Below are positions 44,140 through 53,511 of a stretch of DNA of 64,000 nucleotides, one piece after another. The DNA comes from an uncultured Eisenbergiella sp. Its GTDB lineage: Bacteria > Bacillota > Clostridia > Lachnospirales > Lachnospiraceae. Under the pieces are notes generated by a model. It had not been told where the DNA came from and ran no database searches. It worked only from the letters and a program-made list of their open reading frames with translations. The position numbers and the translations under genes are program-made. The first letter of the stretch is position 1, and every line of letters begins with the position of its first letter. The DNA lies in assembly GCA_947598825.1 (NCBI GenBank), contig CANQFM010000002.1, positions 62,001 through 126,000 on the forward strand. The letters run 5' to 3'.

Positions 44140-45432
44140 ATGGAAAACAGGGAACTGGCCATCCATGTGGAGGGCTTAAGCAAAGTATATAAGCTTTATA
44201 ACCGCAACCGGGACCGGCTGATGGAATCTCTGGGGCTTTCCCGGAAGCCGCGCTCTACCCCCCATTACGCCCTGCGGGAAGTGGATCTGGATATTTATAA
44301 AGGGGAGACGGTGGGGATCATCGGCACCAACGGCTCCGGCAAGTCCACGATCCTCAAGATCATCACCGGCGTGCTGCATCAGACGGCGGGCACGGTAGAG
44401 GTAAACGGCCGGATCTCCGCCCTTCTGGAGCTGGGGGCGGGGTTCAATATGGAGTACAACGGCATTGAAAATATTTATTTAAACGGCACCATGATCGGGT
44501 TTTCCGAAAAGGAAATCGACGAAAAGCTGCAGGATATCCTGGACTTTGCGGACATCGGCGATTATGTGTACCAGCCGGTTAAAACCTATTCCAGCGGCAT
44601 GTTCGTGCGGCTGGCCTTTGCGGTGGCCATCAATATCGATCCAGAGATCCTGATCGTGGACGAGGCCCTGTCGGTGGGGGACGTTTTTTTCCAGGCGAAA
44701 TGCTATCGGAAATTCGAGGAATTTAAAAAGAAAGGCAAGACGATCCTTTTTGTCAGCCACGATCTGAGCGCCATCAGCAAATACTGCGACAGGGCGGTTT
44801 TGCTAAACCAGGGGGTTAAGCTCGGGGAAGGAAGCCCCCGGGATATGATCGACGCCTATAAGCAGGTGCTGGTGGGCCAGTATGAGCTGCCGCAGCCGGC
44901 AGAAGGCGTGCCGGATCTGACGGCGGACGAACAGGTGCGCGCTGCGCTGGAAAAGAAAAGGGCGGCGCAGGCAGGCGTCAATCCGGAGAAGCTGGAATAC
45001 GGTACGCAGCAGGCGCAGATCGTCGATTATTTTATCACGGATAAGCAGGGGGCCCCTACGACGGCGATCTTAAAGGGAGACGAGTTTACCATGCATATGA
45101 CGGTGCAGGTCAACGAGGACCTTCCGGCCCCTATTTTTGCCTTTTCGATCAAAAACATCAAGGGCGTGGAGATCACCGGCACCAACACGATGTTTGAAAA
45201 GACGTTTCTGGACAGCGTAAAGGCAGGGGAGAAAAAGGAGATCACCTTTACCCAGAAAATGCGGCTGCAGGGGGGCGACTATCTGATCTCCCTGGGCGTG
45301 ACGGGCTATGAGAAGGACGCCTTTGTCGTATACCACAGGCTGTACGATGTGCTGGATATTACCGTAGTCTCGGATAAGGATACGGTGGGTTATTTCGATA
45401 TGGAATCCGATGTGAAAGTGAAGGACGTTTGA
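44140..45432 (+). CDS. wzt: Polysaccharide ABC exporter, ATPase with C-terminal glycan-binding domain (Wzt-like)
   Basis: 430 residues. The ATPase part has GTNGSGKST (62-70), the Wzt-type signature YSSGMFVRLAFAVA and Walker B ILIVDEALSVGD. After residue ~270 a linker leads to a beta-rich Wzt_C domain (about 290-425; ITGTNTMFEKTFLD, GGDYLISLGV). In E. coli O8/O9a the C-terminal domain recognises the methylated or phosphomethylated chain end, coupling export to chain termination. The gene directly after it encodes a methyltransferase-kinase fusion, matching that logic. Simpler Gram-positive exporters lack this domain or have it shortened. Confidence 0.95.
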   Translation: MENRELAIHVEGLSKVYKLYNRNRDRLMESLGLSRKPRSTPHYALREVDLDIYKGETVGIIGTNGSGKSTILKIITGVLHQTAGTVEVNGRISALLELGAGFNMEYNGIENIYLNGTMIGFSEKEIDEKLQDILDFADIGDYVYQPVKTYSSGMFVRLAFAVAINIDPEILIVDEALSVGDVFFQAKCYRKFEEFKKKGKTILFVSHDLSAISKYCDRAVLLNQGVKLGEGSPRDMIDAYKQVLVGQYELPQPAEGVPDLTADEQVRAALEKKRAAQAGVNPEKLEYGTQQAQIVDYFITDKQGAPTTAILKGDEFTMHMTVQVNEDLPAPIFAFSIKNIKGVEITGTNTMFEKTFLDSVKAGEKKEITFTQKMRLQGGDYLISLGVTGYEKDAFVVYHRLYDVLDITVVSDKDTVGYFDMESDVKVKDV

Positions 45433-45434
45433 GG

Positions 45435-47576
45435 ATGGACGATAGCAGGACGGAGAAGATCGGCGGCGTGACGCTGGACTATAGCCGGTATCCGGGGGAG
45501 GATCTTTACTGCGACGGCGCGGTGGAGGACGAGCTTTTGCGCATCGCCAGGGAAGTGCCGGCGGAACAGTATCCGGCCCTGATTCGGGAAAAGAAGAGCT
45601 GGGAGGTGCTTTACCACCTTTCGGATCTGCGGGAGAATGTCGTGGCGTGGTTGCCCATAGACAAAACGATGAAGGTGCTGGAGGTGGGCTCCGGCTGCGG
45701 CGCCATCACCGGCTGCCTGGCGCGGATGGCGGGCAGCGTCACCTGCGTGGATCTGTCCCGAAAGCGGAGCCTGATCAACGCCTACCGCCATCGGGACTGC
45801 GATAATGTGACGATCCATGTGGGCAATTTTACGGATATCGAACCGGATCTGCCTGCGGATTACGATTATGTCTGTCTGATCGGGGCTTTTGAATACGGGC
45901 AGAGCTATATCCCGACGCCCACGCCCTTCGAGGATTTTTACCGCATTGTCAAAAAGCACGCAAAGCCCGGCGGGCGGGTGGTCATCGCCATCGAAAATAA
46001 GATGGGCTTAAAATACTGGGCCGGCTGCCGGGAAGACCATCTGGGCACTTTTTTTTCCGGCCTGGAGGACTATCCCGGGGGAGGCGCGGTCCGCACCTTT
46101 ACCAAGGACGGGCTGGAGCGCATCCTGCAGACCTGCGGGGAAACGAAGTACCATTTTTATTATCCCTATCCGGATTATAAATTCATGACGACGGTTTATT
46201 CCGACCGGCGTCTGCCGAAGGTGGGAGAGCTTTCCAACAATCTGCGCAATTTCGACCGGGACCGGATCCTGCTCTTCGATGAAAAAAAGGTGTTCGACAT
46301 GCTGATCCGGGAAGGGCTTTTCCCGCTTTACAGCAATTCTTATCTGATCGTCACGGGAGAGGAGCTTTCCGTGGCCTACAGCCGTTTTTCCAACGATAGG
46401 GCGAAGCATCTGTGCATCCAGACCCAGATCGGCCAGGACAGCCAGGGCCGCAGATATGTACGAAAACTGCCTGCTCAGCCCCAGGCCGTGGCCCATGTGC
46501 AGAAAATGGCCCAAAGCTTTAAGGACCTGACGGCATGGTTTTCGGGGAGCGGCCTTTTGGTCAACCGCCTTGAGGAAAAGCGCACGGCGGATGGCGTGCC
46601 CTTTGTAGAACTGGAATTTCTGGAAGGTACCCGGACGCTGGAGGAGCTGCTGGACGACTGCCTGCAGAGAAATGACGAAGAAGGCTTTGCACGGCTTTTT
46701 TCGCGGTACCGCGAAGTGCTTTCCTGGGATGGCAGACGAGGCGGCGGCAGACCGATCCGGGATTTTGATCTGACCTTTCCCAATATCTGTGTCAGGGAAG
46801 GGGTATGGACCGTCATCGATTATGAGTGGGTCTGCGAAGAAATGGATCCGGAGGAGATCGTCAGGCGGGCGCTGTATTGTTATATATTGGAGAATGGCAG
46901 GCGAAAGGATCATCCTGCCGTACAAAAGGCGATGCGGGAAATGGGGATGGGGGAAGAAGTCTGTTTGCAGCTTTCCCGTCAGGAATTGGAATTTCAGCAG
47001 GAAATTATGCAGGAATCCGACGGAACGGTGCGCACCGCGGTAACGGATATACGCCATCTGATCGGGAACCTAGCGCTGCCTTTTACAGAGGCTTTCGGAG
47101 GGTTTCTGAACAGGCGGATCGAGATCTTTGAAGATTATGGAGACGGTTACAGGCCGGAGAACTCCTATCATATCCAAAACGCCTATGTGACGGACAGCCT
47201 GATCCGGGCACAGATCCTCTGCAAAAAGGGGGTCAGAGGGATCCGGCTGGATCCTGCGGAGGAACCCTGTCTGGTCCAGGTGCGCCGGATCGCCCTGGGG
47301 GGCTATGAACTGACGGCGGCGCAGCTTAAACAGGCCGTGGTGACAAACGGGGAGACGCTGGAGACCGAAGAGGAGCCAAAAGAGGGCATGGCCTGCGTGT
47401 TTTTCGATACGGCGGATCCCAACATCAACGTGCGGCTGGATGGGCTGTGGGGGGAGGGCCAGACGGCGGAGGGTATTCTCGCGCTGGAGGCGTATATCCT
47501 GCACCTGACGCCTGATATGCAGACAGGTTTACGGGCGAAGACCACGAGGAGGAAACGTTTTTGGTTTCAAAAGTAA
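45435..47576 (+). CDS. Methyltransferase-kinase fusion, WbdD-like chain terminator candidate
   Basis: 713 residues. A SAM-dependent methyltransferase comes first: VLEVGSGCGAIT (81-92), then DYVCLIGAFEYG and GGRVVIAIENK. A kinase-like domain spans about 320-510: Lys344 in RRYVRKLP, hinge near ELEFLEGTRTLEELL, catalytic-loop-like DFDLTFPNI (Asp443 or Asp445, Asn450) and metal-binding-like IDYEW (Asp462). The C-terminal ~150 residues are beta-rich (RGIRLDPAEEP, FFDTADPNINVRL), unlike the coiled coil of E. coli WbdD. WbdD, of nearly the same length, phosphorylates then methylates the non-reducing chain end to stop growth. ATG at 45435 is 9 nt after AAGGA. The stop overlaps the next start by 16 nt. 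Confidence 0.75.
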   Translation: MDDSRTEKIGGVTLDYSRYPGEDLYCDGAVEDELLRIAREVPAEQYPALIREKKSWEVLYHLSDLRENVVAWLPIDKTMKVLEVGSGCGAITGCLARMAGSVTCVDLSRKRSLINAYRHRDCDNVTIHVGNFTDIEPDLPADYDYVCLIGAFEYGQSYIPTPTPFEDFYRIVKKHAKPGGRVVIAIENKMGLKYWAGCREDHLGTFFSGLEDYPGGGAVRTFTKDGLERILQTCGETKYHFYYPYPDYKFMTTVYSDRRLPKVGELSNNLRNFDRDRILLFDEKKVFDMLIREGLFPLYSNSYLIVTGEELSVAYSRFSNDRAKHLCIQTQIGQDSQGRRYVRKLPAQPQAVAHVQKMAQSFKDLTAWFSGSGLLVNRLEEKRTADGVPFVELEFLEGTRTLEELLDDCLQRNDEEGFARLFSRYREVLSWDGRRGGGRPIRDFDLTFPNICVREGVWTVIDYEWVCEEMDPEEIVRRALYCYILENGRRKDHPAVQKAMREMGMGEEVCLQLSRQELEFQQEIMQESDGTVRTAVTDIRHLIGNLALPFTEAFGGFLNRRIEIFEDYGDGYRPENSYHIQNAYVTDSLIRAQILCKKGVRGIRLDPAEEPCLVQVRRIALGGYELTAAQLKQAVVTNGETLETEEEPKEGMACVFFDTADPNINVRLDGLWGEGQTAEGILALEAYILHLTPDMQTGLRAKTTRRKRFWFQK

Positions 47577-49558
47577 AAGACATCGTACAACAGAGCCTGA
47601 TCAGAAAACAGCATGCCTGGTATGAAGAACAGGTGAGCAGGCAGAGCCTTTCCTATCACGACTGGATACGGGAAAAGGAAACGGCGGAACGGGAAAGCCT
47701 GTCCTTAAAGGGCAAGGGGAAAAAGGCTGAGGTCATCCCTTACGACGCCTGCCGCAGCGGGTTTTCCCCCAGTCGCTTTACGGACGCGGATTTTCTGATC
47801 TTTCACGCGTCGGACGGGACGCCGGATCTGAGGGAGATCGCGCTGGTACAGGATTATTTTGAACGGCATCCGGAAACGGCCCTTCTCTATGCGGACGAAG
47901 ATGAGATCAAGGACGGGCTGCGCCAAAATCCCTGGTTGAAGCCCGACTGGTCGCCGGATACGCTGATATCCTATTTTTATTTCGGCGGATTTTTCGCGGT
48001 GCGGAAGGAAATGGCCTGCCGGATCCCCTGGCTGGGGGAGGAGGACGCCAGGCGCAACCTCTACGATTTCGTGCTTCGGGCGGTGGAGATCACGGGCGGC
48101 GCAGCCCATATCGACAGCGTGCTGTTTCACCGCAAAAAGATCGAACCCTGGGGGTTTGAGGATCGATACGACGATCTGAAGCGGGAAGCCTATAAACGGC
48201 GGGGATGGCCCACAAAGCCTTCGGGCAGGGTTTCTATCATCATTCCCAGCAAGGACAATCCCCGGGTGCTTTCCAACTGTATCCATTCCGTGCTGGAAGC
48301 CAGCACCTACCGGGATTTTGAGATCATCGTCGTGGACAACGGCAGCAGTGAAAAAAACCGGGAGCGCATCCTTTTAATGCAGAGTATGCTGGAGCCCTCC
48401 TGCCGCTTTGTCTATCATTATGAACCGATGGAGTTCAATTTTTCGCGGATGTGCAACATCGGCGTGTCGATGGCCTCCGGGGAGTATATCCTACTTTTAA
48501 ACGACGATATCGAGATCACCCAGGAGGACTGGCTGGAAAAAATGATGGAGAAGGCCGTGCTGCCCCATGTGGGGGCGGTGGGGACAAAGCTGATCTATCC
48601 GGGGACGGAGATCATCCAGCACGCCGGGATCACCAACATCCATCTGGGGCCGGCCCACAAGCTGCAGTTCCGCTCCGACGCCAACGAATATTATTTCAAA
48701 AAGAACCGCCTGCCCTTTGATGTGCTGGGCGTGACGGGGGCCTGCCTGCTGGTGAAAAAAAGCGTGTATGAACAGGCGGGAGGGTTTCAGGAGAAACTCA
48801 GAGTGGCCTTTAACGACGTGGAGTTTTGTTATCACCTGCACGATCTGGGCTATGTCAACGTAGTGCGCAACGACGTGGCGCTGGTCCATCATGAATCTTT
48901 GAGCCGCGGGGCTGACGACAGCGCGGAAAAGCTCCGCCGGCTGCACCAGGAACTGAATATGCTCTATGAGCTGCATCCTTCCCTTTATGGCCGGGATCCC
49001 TATTATCACCGCTATCTGATCTCGGACGTGCTGGATGCGGAATTCTTTACGGCCTGCCGCTATGATTTTGACCGGCGGGTGGAGGCGGCAGTCCCCCAGC
49101 GGATGCAGGACGGCCTGGATCCGGTCTGGCATAACGAGGTGCTGCGCATCGGCGTAGAGTTCGCCGGCGATCTGGATAAATGGTACACCGGTAAAAGCGG
49201 CGGCGGAAGCTGGCTGATCCAGGGATGGACCTGGGCCCTGAGGGTCGACAACAGCCATTACAGGTTCCAGCTTTTGTTAAAGCCCGTGGACAAGGGCTAT
49301 ATGAGCGACGGCGCCAGCACCCGGGCGCTGCCCGAGGACCGAAAGATCGTCTACAGGATTCCCTGTACCAGGCAGTACCGGCCGGATATCGACGAGAATT
49401 TAAACGGGATCATCCACACGAAGCTGCCCGGCTTTTGCGTCACGATCCCGCGGGAAAGTCTGCCGACGGGGGAATATCTGATCGGCGTATTGTGGGAGGA
49501 TACCTGCTCGCGCCAGAAGCTGTACCGGTTTTCTCCGGAAACGCTGACGGTGGGATAA
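47561..49558 (+). CDS. Large glycosyltransferase family 2 protein with degenerate N-terminal GT unit
   Basis: 665 residues. The first ~220 look like a GT-A unit without its catalytic loop (SDGTPDLREIALVQDYFE, LYADEDEIKDG, WLKPDWSPDTLISYFYFGG). The true GT2 domain follows: VSIIIPSKDNPRVLSNCI, VVDNGSSEKN, LLNDDIE (metal binding) and GVTGACLLVKKSVYEQAGGF, AFNDVEFCYHL. A C-terminal ~120-residue beta-rich part ends it. Such proteins are common in rhamnan and galactan loci. The TTG start has AGGAGG (47547-47552) 8 nt before it and no good ATG competes. It follows the WbdD-like gene with overlap, so it may build the chain that protein caps. Confidence 0.88.
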   Translation: MVSKVKDIVQQSLIRKQHAWYEEQVSRQSLSYHDWIREKETAERESLSLKGKGKKAEVIPYDACRSGFSPSRFTDADFLIFHASDGTPDLREIALVQDYFERHPETALLYADEDEIKDGLRQNPWLKPDWSPDTLISYFYFGGFFAVRKEMACRIPWLGEEDARRNLYDFVLRAVEITGGAAHIDSVLFHRKKIEPWGFEDRYDDLKREAYKRRGWPTKPSGRVSIIIPSKDNPRVLSNCIHSVLEASTYRDFEIIVVDNGSSEKNRERILLMQSMLEPSCRFVYHYEPMEFNFSRMCNIGVSMASGEYILLLNDDIEITQEDWLEKMMEKAVLPHVGAVGTKLIYPGTEIIQHAGITNIHLGPAHKLQFRSDANEYYFKKNRLPFDVLGVTGACLLVKKSVYEQAGGFQEKLRVAFNDVEFCYHLHDLGYVNVVRNDVALVHHESLSRGADDSAEKLRRLHQELNMLYELHPSLYGRDPYYHRYLISDVLDAEFFTACRYDFDRRVEAAVPQRMQDGLDPVWHNEVLRIGVEFAGDLDKWYTGKSGGGSWLIQGWTWALRVDNSHYRFQLLLKPVDKGYMSDGASTRALPEDRKIVYRIPCTRQYRPDIDENLNGIIHTKLPGFCVTIPRESLPTGEYLIGVLWEDTCSRQKLYRFSPETLTVG

Positions 49559-49577
49559 AACGGGAGAGGTTTTTGGC

Positions 49578-51563
49578 ATGGAAGAACGAAAAGAGGCGCA
49601 GGGCGGCCGGGAGCCCATGGATTATCGGGACGAATATGAAAAAGAACATTATAAGGCGGTTTATCTGGCCGGACGGGTGGCCGAGCTGGAAGAGCAGGTG
49701 GACGATCTGACGTTTAAACTGAACCGGATCAAAAACAATCCCCTTTGGAAGGCGTCGGCGCCTGCGCGCAGTTGTATGCATTTTCTGATCCGGCAGAAGG
49801 ATCGTTTGAAAAACTGCGGCAGCCTCAGGGGCGTGATCGACAAGCTAAAGTACAAGTCCCGGGAAAAAAAGGCCATGGTGCATTACGGAACGGCCAGCTT
49901 TCCCTCCGAAGAGGAGCGCAGGGCCCAGGAAGAGACGGCCTTTCCCAGAATGGTGAAGATCAGCATTTTGGTTCCTCTGTGGAATACGCCAGAGGATTTT
50001 TTGCGGGAAATGCTGGATTCGGTGAAGAGGCAGACCTATGCCAACTGGGAACTCTGTCTCGCGGACGGGTCTGACGAAAAGCACAATTATGTGGGGCAGA
50101 TCTGCCGGGAGGAGGCGGACAGGGACCGGCGCATCGTTTACCGGAAGCTGGAACAAAACGAAGGGATCGCCGGCAACACGAATGAATGCTGCAAGATGGC
50201 TACAGGAGAGTATATCGGCCTCTTCGACCACGACGATATCCTGCATCCGTCGGCGCTCTACGAATATGTAAAGGCGATCAACGAAAAAGGCGCGGATTAC
50301 CTGTACTGCGACGAGGCTACCTTTAAAAACGGCGATATCGATCAGATGATCACCATGCATTTTAAGCCCGATTATGCGCCGGATACCCTGCGGGCCAACA
50401 ATTATATCTGCCATTTCAGCGTGTTTTCCAGGCAGCTTTTGGATGGGACGGAGCTGTTCCGCCCCCAGTTTGACGGCAGCCAGGATCACGACATGATCCT
50501 GCGGCTGACGGACCGGGCGAAGCGCATCGTGCATGTGCCGAAGCTTTTGTATTACTGGCGCAGCCACGCGGGCAGCACGGCCGCCGATATCAACGCCAAG
50601 CCCTATGCCGTCGAGTCCGCCAGGGGGGCGGTGGCGGATCACCTGCGCAAGCACGGTTTTTCCCATTTTACGATCACCAGTACCCGTGCCTTTGACACGA
50701 TCTTTAAGATCACCTATGAGATCCTCGGGCAGCCAAAGATCTCCATCGTGATCCCCAATAAGGATCATGTGGAGGATCTGCGCAGATGCATTACCTCCAT
50801 CGTGGAAAAATCGACCTGGGACAATTATGAGATTCTGGTGGTGGAAAACAACAGCTCTTCCAGGGAGATCTTTTCTTACTATGAGGAGATTTCAAACAAT
50901 CCGCGGATTCGCGTCCTGACCTGTGAGGGGGAGTTTAACTATTCCCGGGTGAACAATTTCGGCGTCTCACAGGCCGAAGGCGAGTATGTGCTGCTTTTAA
51001 ACAACGATACCCAGGTGATCACGGTGAACTGGATGGAGGAGCTTCTGATGTACGCCCAGCGGCCCGACGTGGGGGCGGTGGGAGGCAAGCTCTACTATGA
51101 AGACAAGACCATCCAGCACGCCGGCGTGGTCATCGGCCTGGGCGCGCACCGGACGGCGGGCCATGTACACTACCGGCAGAAACGGGAGAATCTGGGCTAT
51201 ATGGGAAGGCTCTGTTATGCCCAGAATCTGACCGCGGTGACGGGCGCCTGCCTGATGGTCAGAAAGAGCGTCTATGAAGAGGTGGGAGGGCTGGACGAAA
51301 CCTTTGCCGTCTCCCTAAACGATGTGGATTTCTGTCTTAAGCTGCGGGCCGCCGGTTATCTGAACGTGTTTACGCCTTTTGCGGAACTGTATCATTTTGA
51401 ATCCGTTTCCAGAGGGCTGGACGACGAAGGGGAGAGGGCGGCGCGATATGACCAGGAAGCGGCGCGTTTCAGGGAAAAATGGAAAGCGGAGCTGGAAGCC
51501 GGGGATCCCTATTTCAATCCGAATTTTTCCCTGGATAAATCGGACTTTTCTTTACGGGTCTGA
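49578..51563 (+). CDS. Bifunctional two-domain GT2 glycosyltransferase
   Basis: 661 residues with a short coiled N-terminal region (about 18-50) and two complete GT-A domains. Domain 1 begins at ISILVPLWNTPEDFL with LADGSD and metal-binding FDHDD; domain 2 begins at ISIVIPNKDHVEDL with VVENNSS, LLNNDTQ and the GACLMVRKSVYEEVGG, LNDVDFCLKL region. Two active sites suggest synthesis of a repeat by alternating transfer, as in galactan or rhamnan polymerases. It lies 20 nt after the preceding GT2 gene. Its 3' end contains the -35 box of the phosphohexomutase promoter. Sugars unknown. Confidence 0.9.
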   Translation: MEERKEAQGGREPMDYRDEYEKEHYKAVYLAGRVAELEEQVDDLTFKLNRIKNNPLWKASAPARSCMHFLIRQKDRLKNCGSLRGVIDKLKYKSREKKAMVHYGTASFPSEEERRAQEETAFPRMVKISILVPLWNTPEDFLREMLDSVKRQTYANWELCLADGSDEKHNYVGQICREEADRDRRIVYRKLEQNEGIAGNTNECCKMATGEYIGLFDHDDILHPSALYEYVKAINEKGADYLYCDEATFKNGDIDQMITMHFKPDYAPDTLRANNYICHFSVFSRQLLDGTELFRPQFDGSQDHDMILRLTDRAKRIVHVPKLLYYWRSHAGSTAADINAKPYAVESARGAVADHLRKHGFSHFTITSTRAFDTIFKITYEILGQPKISIVIPNKDHVEDLRRCITSIVEKSTWDNYEILVVENNSSSREIFSYYEEISNNPRIRVLTCEGEFNYSRVNNFGVSQAEGEYVLLLNNDTQVITVNWMEELLMYAQRPDVGAVGGKLYYEDKTIQHAGVVIGLGAHRTAGHVHYRQKRENLGYMGRLCYAQNLTAVTGACLMVRKSVYEEVGGLDETFAVSLNDVDFCLKLRAAGYLNVFTPFAELYHFESVSRGLDDEGERAARYDQEAARFREKWKAELEAGDPYFNPNFSLDKSDFSLRV

Positions 51564-51579
51564 GTTTTTGGTGTATACT
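51551..51579 (+). promoter_or_regulatory. Promoter for the phosphohexomutase gene
   Basis: TTTACG (51551-51556, inside the end of the upstream gene) and TATACT (51574-51579) are 17 nt apart, about 86 nt before the mutase start. An AAGGGAGG ribosome binding site follows. Confidence 0.62.
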
Positions 51580-51664
51580 ATAAACGAGCAGGACCGCTGC
51601 GTCTGGCAGAACGTTCAAAAGGCCGGATCGGCGGCAGAATAACAGCAAAGGGAGGTAATGTGTC

Positions 51665-53386
51665 ATGGGGTACATGGATGAGTACAGGTTTTGGCTGGAG
51701 GATCCCTACTTTGACGAAGCGACGAAGGAGGAGCTGCGCAAGATCGCGGACGATCCGGCGCAGATCGAGGACCGGTTTTATAAGGAGCTGGAGTTTGGCA
51801 CCGGCGGCCTGAGAGGCGTTATCGGCGCCGGTACGAACCGGATGAACATTTATACGGTGCGCAAGGCCACCCAGGGCCTTGCCAATTACATTCTCAAGCA
51901 GGGCGGACAGGAAAAGGGCGTGGCTATCGCTTATGATTCCCGTTATTTTTCCCCGGAGTTTGCGGATGAGGCGGCCCGCTGCATGGCGGCAAACGGCATC
52001 AAGGCCTATGTGTTCGACGAACTGCGCCCTACGCCGGAGCTTTCCTTTGCGCTGCGCACCCTGGGCTGCATTTCCGGTATTGTGGTGACTGCCAGCCACA
52101 ACCCGCCGGAATACAACGGCTATAAGGTGTACTGGGAGGACGGCGCGCAGGTCACGGCCCCGAAGGACAAAGAGATCATCACGGAAGTCAAGAACGTGAC
52201 GGATTACCATACCGTAAAGACCATGAGCAAGGCGGACGCCATGAAGGCAGGGTTGTATCAGATGATCGGCGAGGAGATCGACGTGGCCTATATGGCGGAG
52301 CTGAAAAAGCAGATCCTCCATCCCGAGATCATCAAAGAAATGGCGGAGGAATTAAAGATCGTCTATACGCCGTTTAACGGCACGGGCAACAAGCCGGTCA
52401 GAAGGATCCTGGCGGAGCTGGGCTTTAAGCATGTGTATGTGGTGCCTGAACAGGAACGCCCCGATCCGGCCTTTACGACGCTGGATTATCCCAACCCCGA
52501 GGATCCCAAGGCCTTTAAGCTGGCGCTTCAGCTTGCGAAGAAGGTGGACGCGGATATCGTGCTGGCCACGGATCCCGACGCCGACCGTCTGGGCATTTAT
52601 GCGAAGGATACGAAGAGCGGCGAATACGTTTCCTTTACGGGCAATATGTCCGGTATGCTGATCGCGGAATATATCCTGAGGGAGAGGACGGCCACCGGCA
52701 CGATGCCGGAGGATCCGGCCATGGTATCCACCATCGTGACCACCAATATGGCGGCGGCCATTGCGGCGGATTACAACGTGCGCTTCATCGAAGTGCTGAC
52801 GGGCTTTAAGTACATCGGGGAGCAGATCAAATGGATGGAAGCCGCGGGCAAGGGACATTATGTGTTTGGCCTGGAGGAATCCTACGGCTGCCTGGCGGGC
52901 ACCCACGCCCGGGACAAGGACGCCATCGTGGCGGTGATGTGCCTGTGCGAGATGGCGGCCTGGTGCAAGAAGCACGGCAAAACCTGCTGGGATCAGATGC
53001 TTGCCCTGTATGAGAAATACGGCTACTATAAGGAGACTCAGTATACCATTACCTTAAAGGGGATCGACGGGGCGGCGCAGATCGCCCAGATCATGGATAA
53101 GCTGCGCAGCAATCCGCCCAAATGCTTCGGCCAGTGGAAAGTGCTGAAGGTGCGCGATTACGAGCAGGATGTGATCACGGATCTGGCCACCGGAGAAACG
53201 ACCTCCACCGGATTGCCCCGGTCCAACGTGCTGTACTTTGAACTGCCTGACGACAACTGGTGCTGCGCCCGTCCTTCCGGCACGGAGCCCAAGATCAAGT
53301 TCTACATGGGCGTCAAGGGACAAAGCCTGGAGGATGCCCAGGAAAAGGTGGCGGCGCTGACAGAGGCGGTAAAAGCCGCTTTATAA
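51665..53386 (+). CDS. Phosphoglucomutase/phosphomannomutase family protein
   Basis: 573 residues of the alpha-D-phosphohexomutase superfamily. TASHNPPEYNGYK holds the phosphoserine (Ser144), DPDADRLG the Mg-binding aspartates (303, 305, 307), GLEESYG the sugar-binding loop and RPSGTEPKIKFY the phosphate-binding loop near the end. The long form matches Firmicute PgcA-type phosphoglucomutases. It interconverts glucose-6-phosphate and glucose-1-phosphate, supplying RfbA and UDP-glucose synthesis. It has its own promoter, which suits a housekeeping role, though it sits inside the glycan operon. Confidence 0.95.
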   Translation: MGYMDEYRFWLEDPYFDEATKEELRKIADDPAQIEDRFYKELEFGTGGLRGVIGAGTNRMNIYTVRKATQGLANYILKQGGQEKGVAIAYDSRYFSPEFADEAARCMAANGIKAYVFDELRPTPELSFALRTLGCISGIVVTASHNPPEYNGYKVYWEDGAQVTAPKDKEIITEVKNVTDYHTVKTMSKADAMKAGLYQMIGEEIDVAYMAELKKQILHPEIIKEMAEELKIVYTPFNGTGNKPVRRILAELGFKHVYVVPEQERPDPAFTTLDYPNPEDPKAFKLALQLAKKVDADIVLATDPDADRLGIYAKDTKSGEYVSFTGNMSGMLIAEYILRERTATGTMPEDPAMVSTIVTTNMAAAIAADYNVRFIEVLTGFKYIGEQIKWMEAAGKGHYVFGLEESYGCLAGTHARDKDAIVAVMCLCEMAAWCKKHGKTCWDQMLALYEKYGYYKETQYTITLKGIDGAAQIAQIMDKLRSNPPKCFGQWKVLKVRDYEQDVITDLATGETTSTGLPRSNVLYFELPDDNWCCARPSGTEPKIKFYMGVKGQSLEDAQEKVAALTEAVKAAL

Positions 53387-53449
53387 TCCGTGACAGCAGG
53401 AGATCCGCGCGGCGGCTTTCCCCTGTTCCTGAAAAAAGATCCTTGCGGC

Positions 53450-53482
53450 GCCCCGGACGGCGGTCTTTCCCCCGTCCGGGGC
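53450..53482 (+). terminator. Strong hairpin after the phosphohexomutase gene, weak terminator candidate
   Basis: GCCCCGGACGG (53450-53460) and CCGTCCGGGGC (53472-53482) form an 11-bp perfect stem with an 11-nt loop, in the 125-nt gap before the next GT2 gene. Only a short C/T stretch follows, not a T-run, so it may attenuate rather than stop transcription. Confidence 0.45.
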
Positions 53483-53511
53483 CGCCTTGCAAAAGACCGT
53501 GGAGAGAGAGC

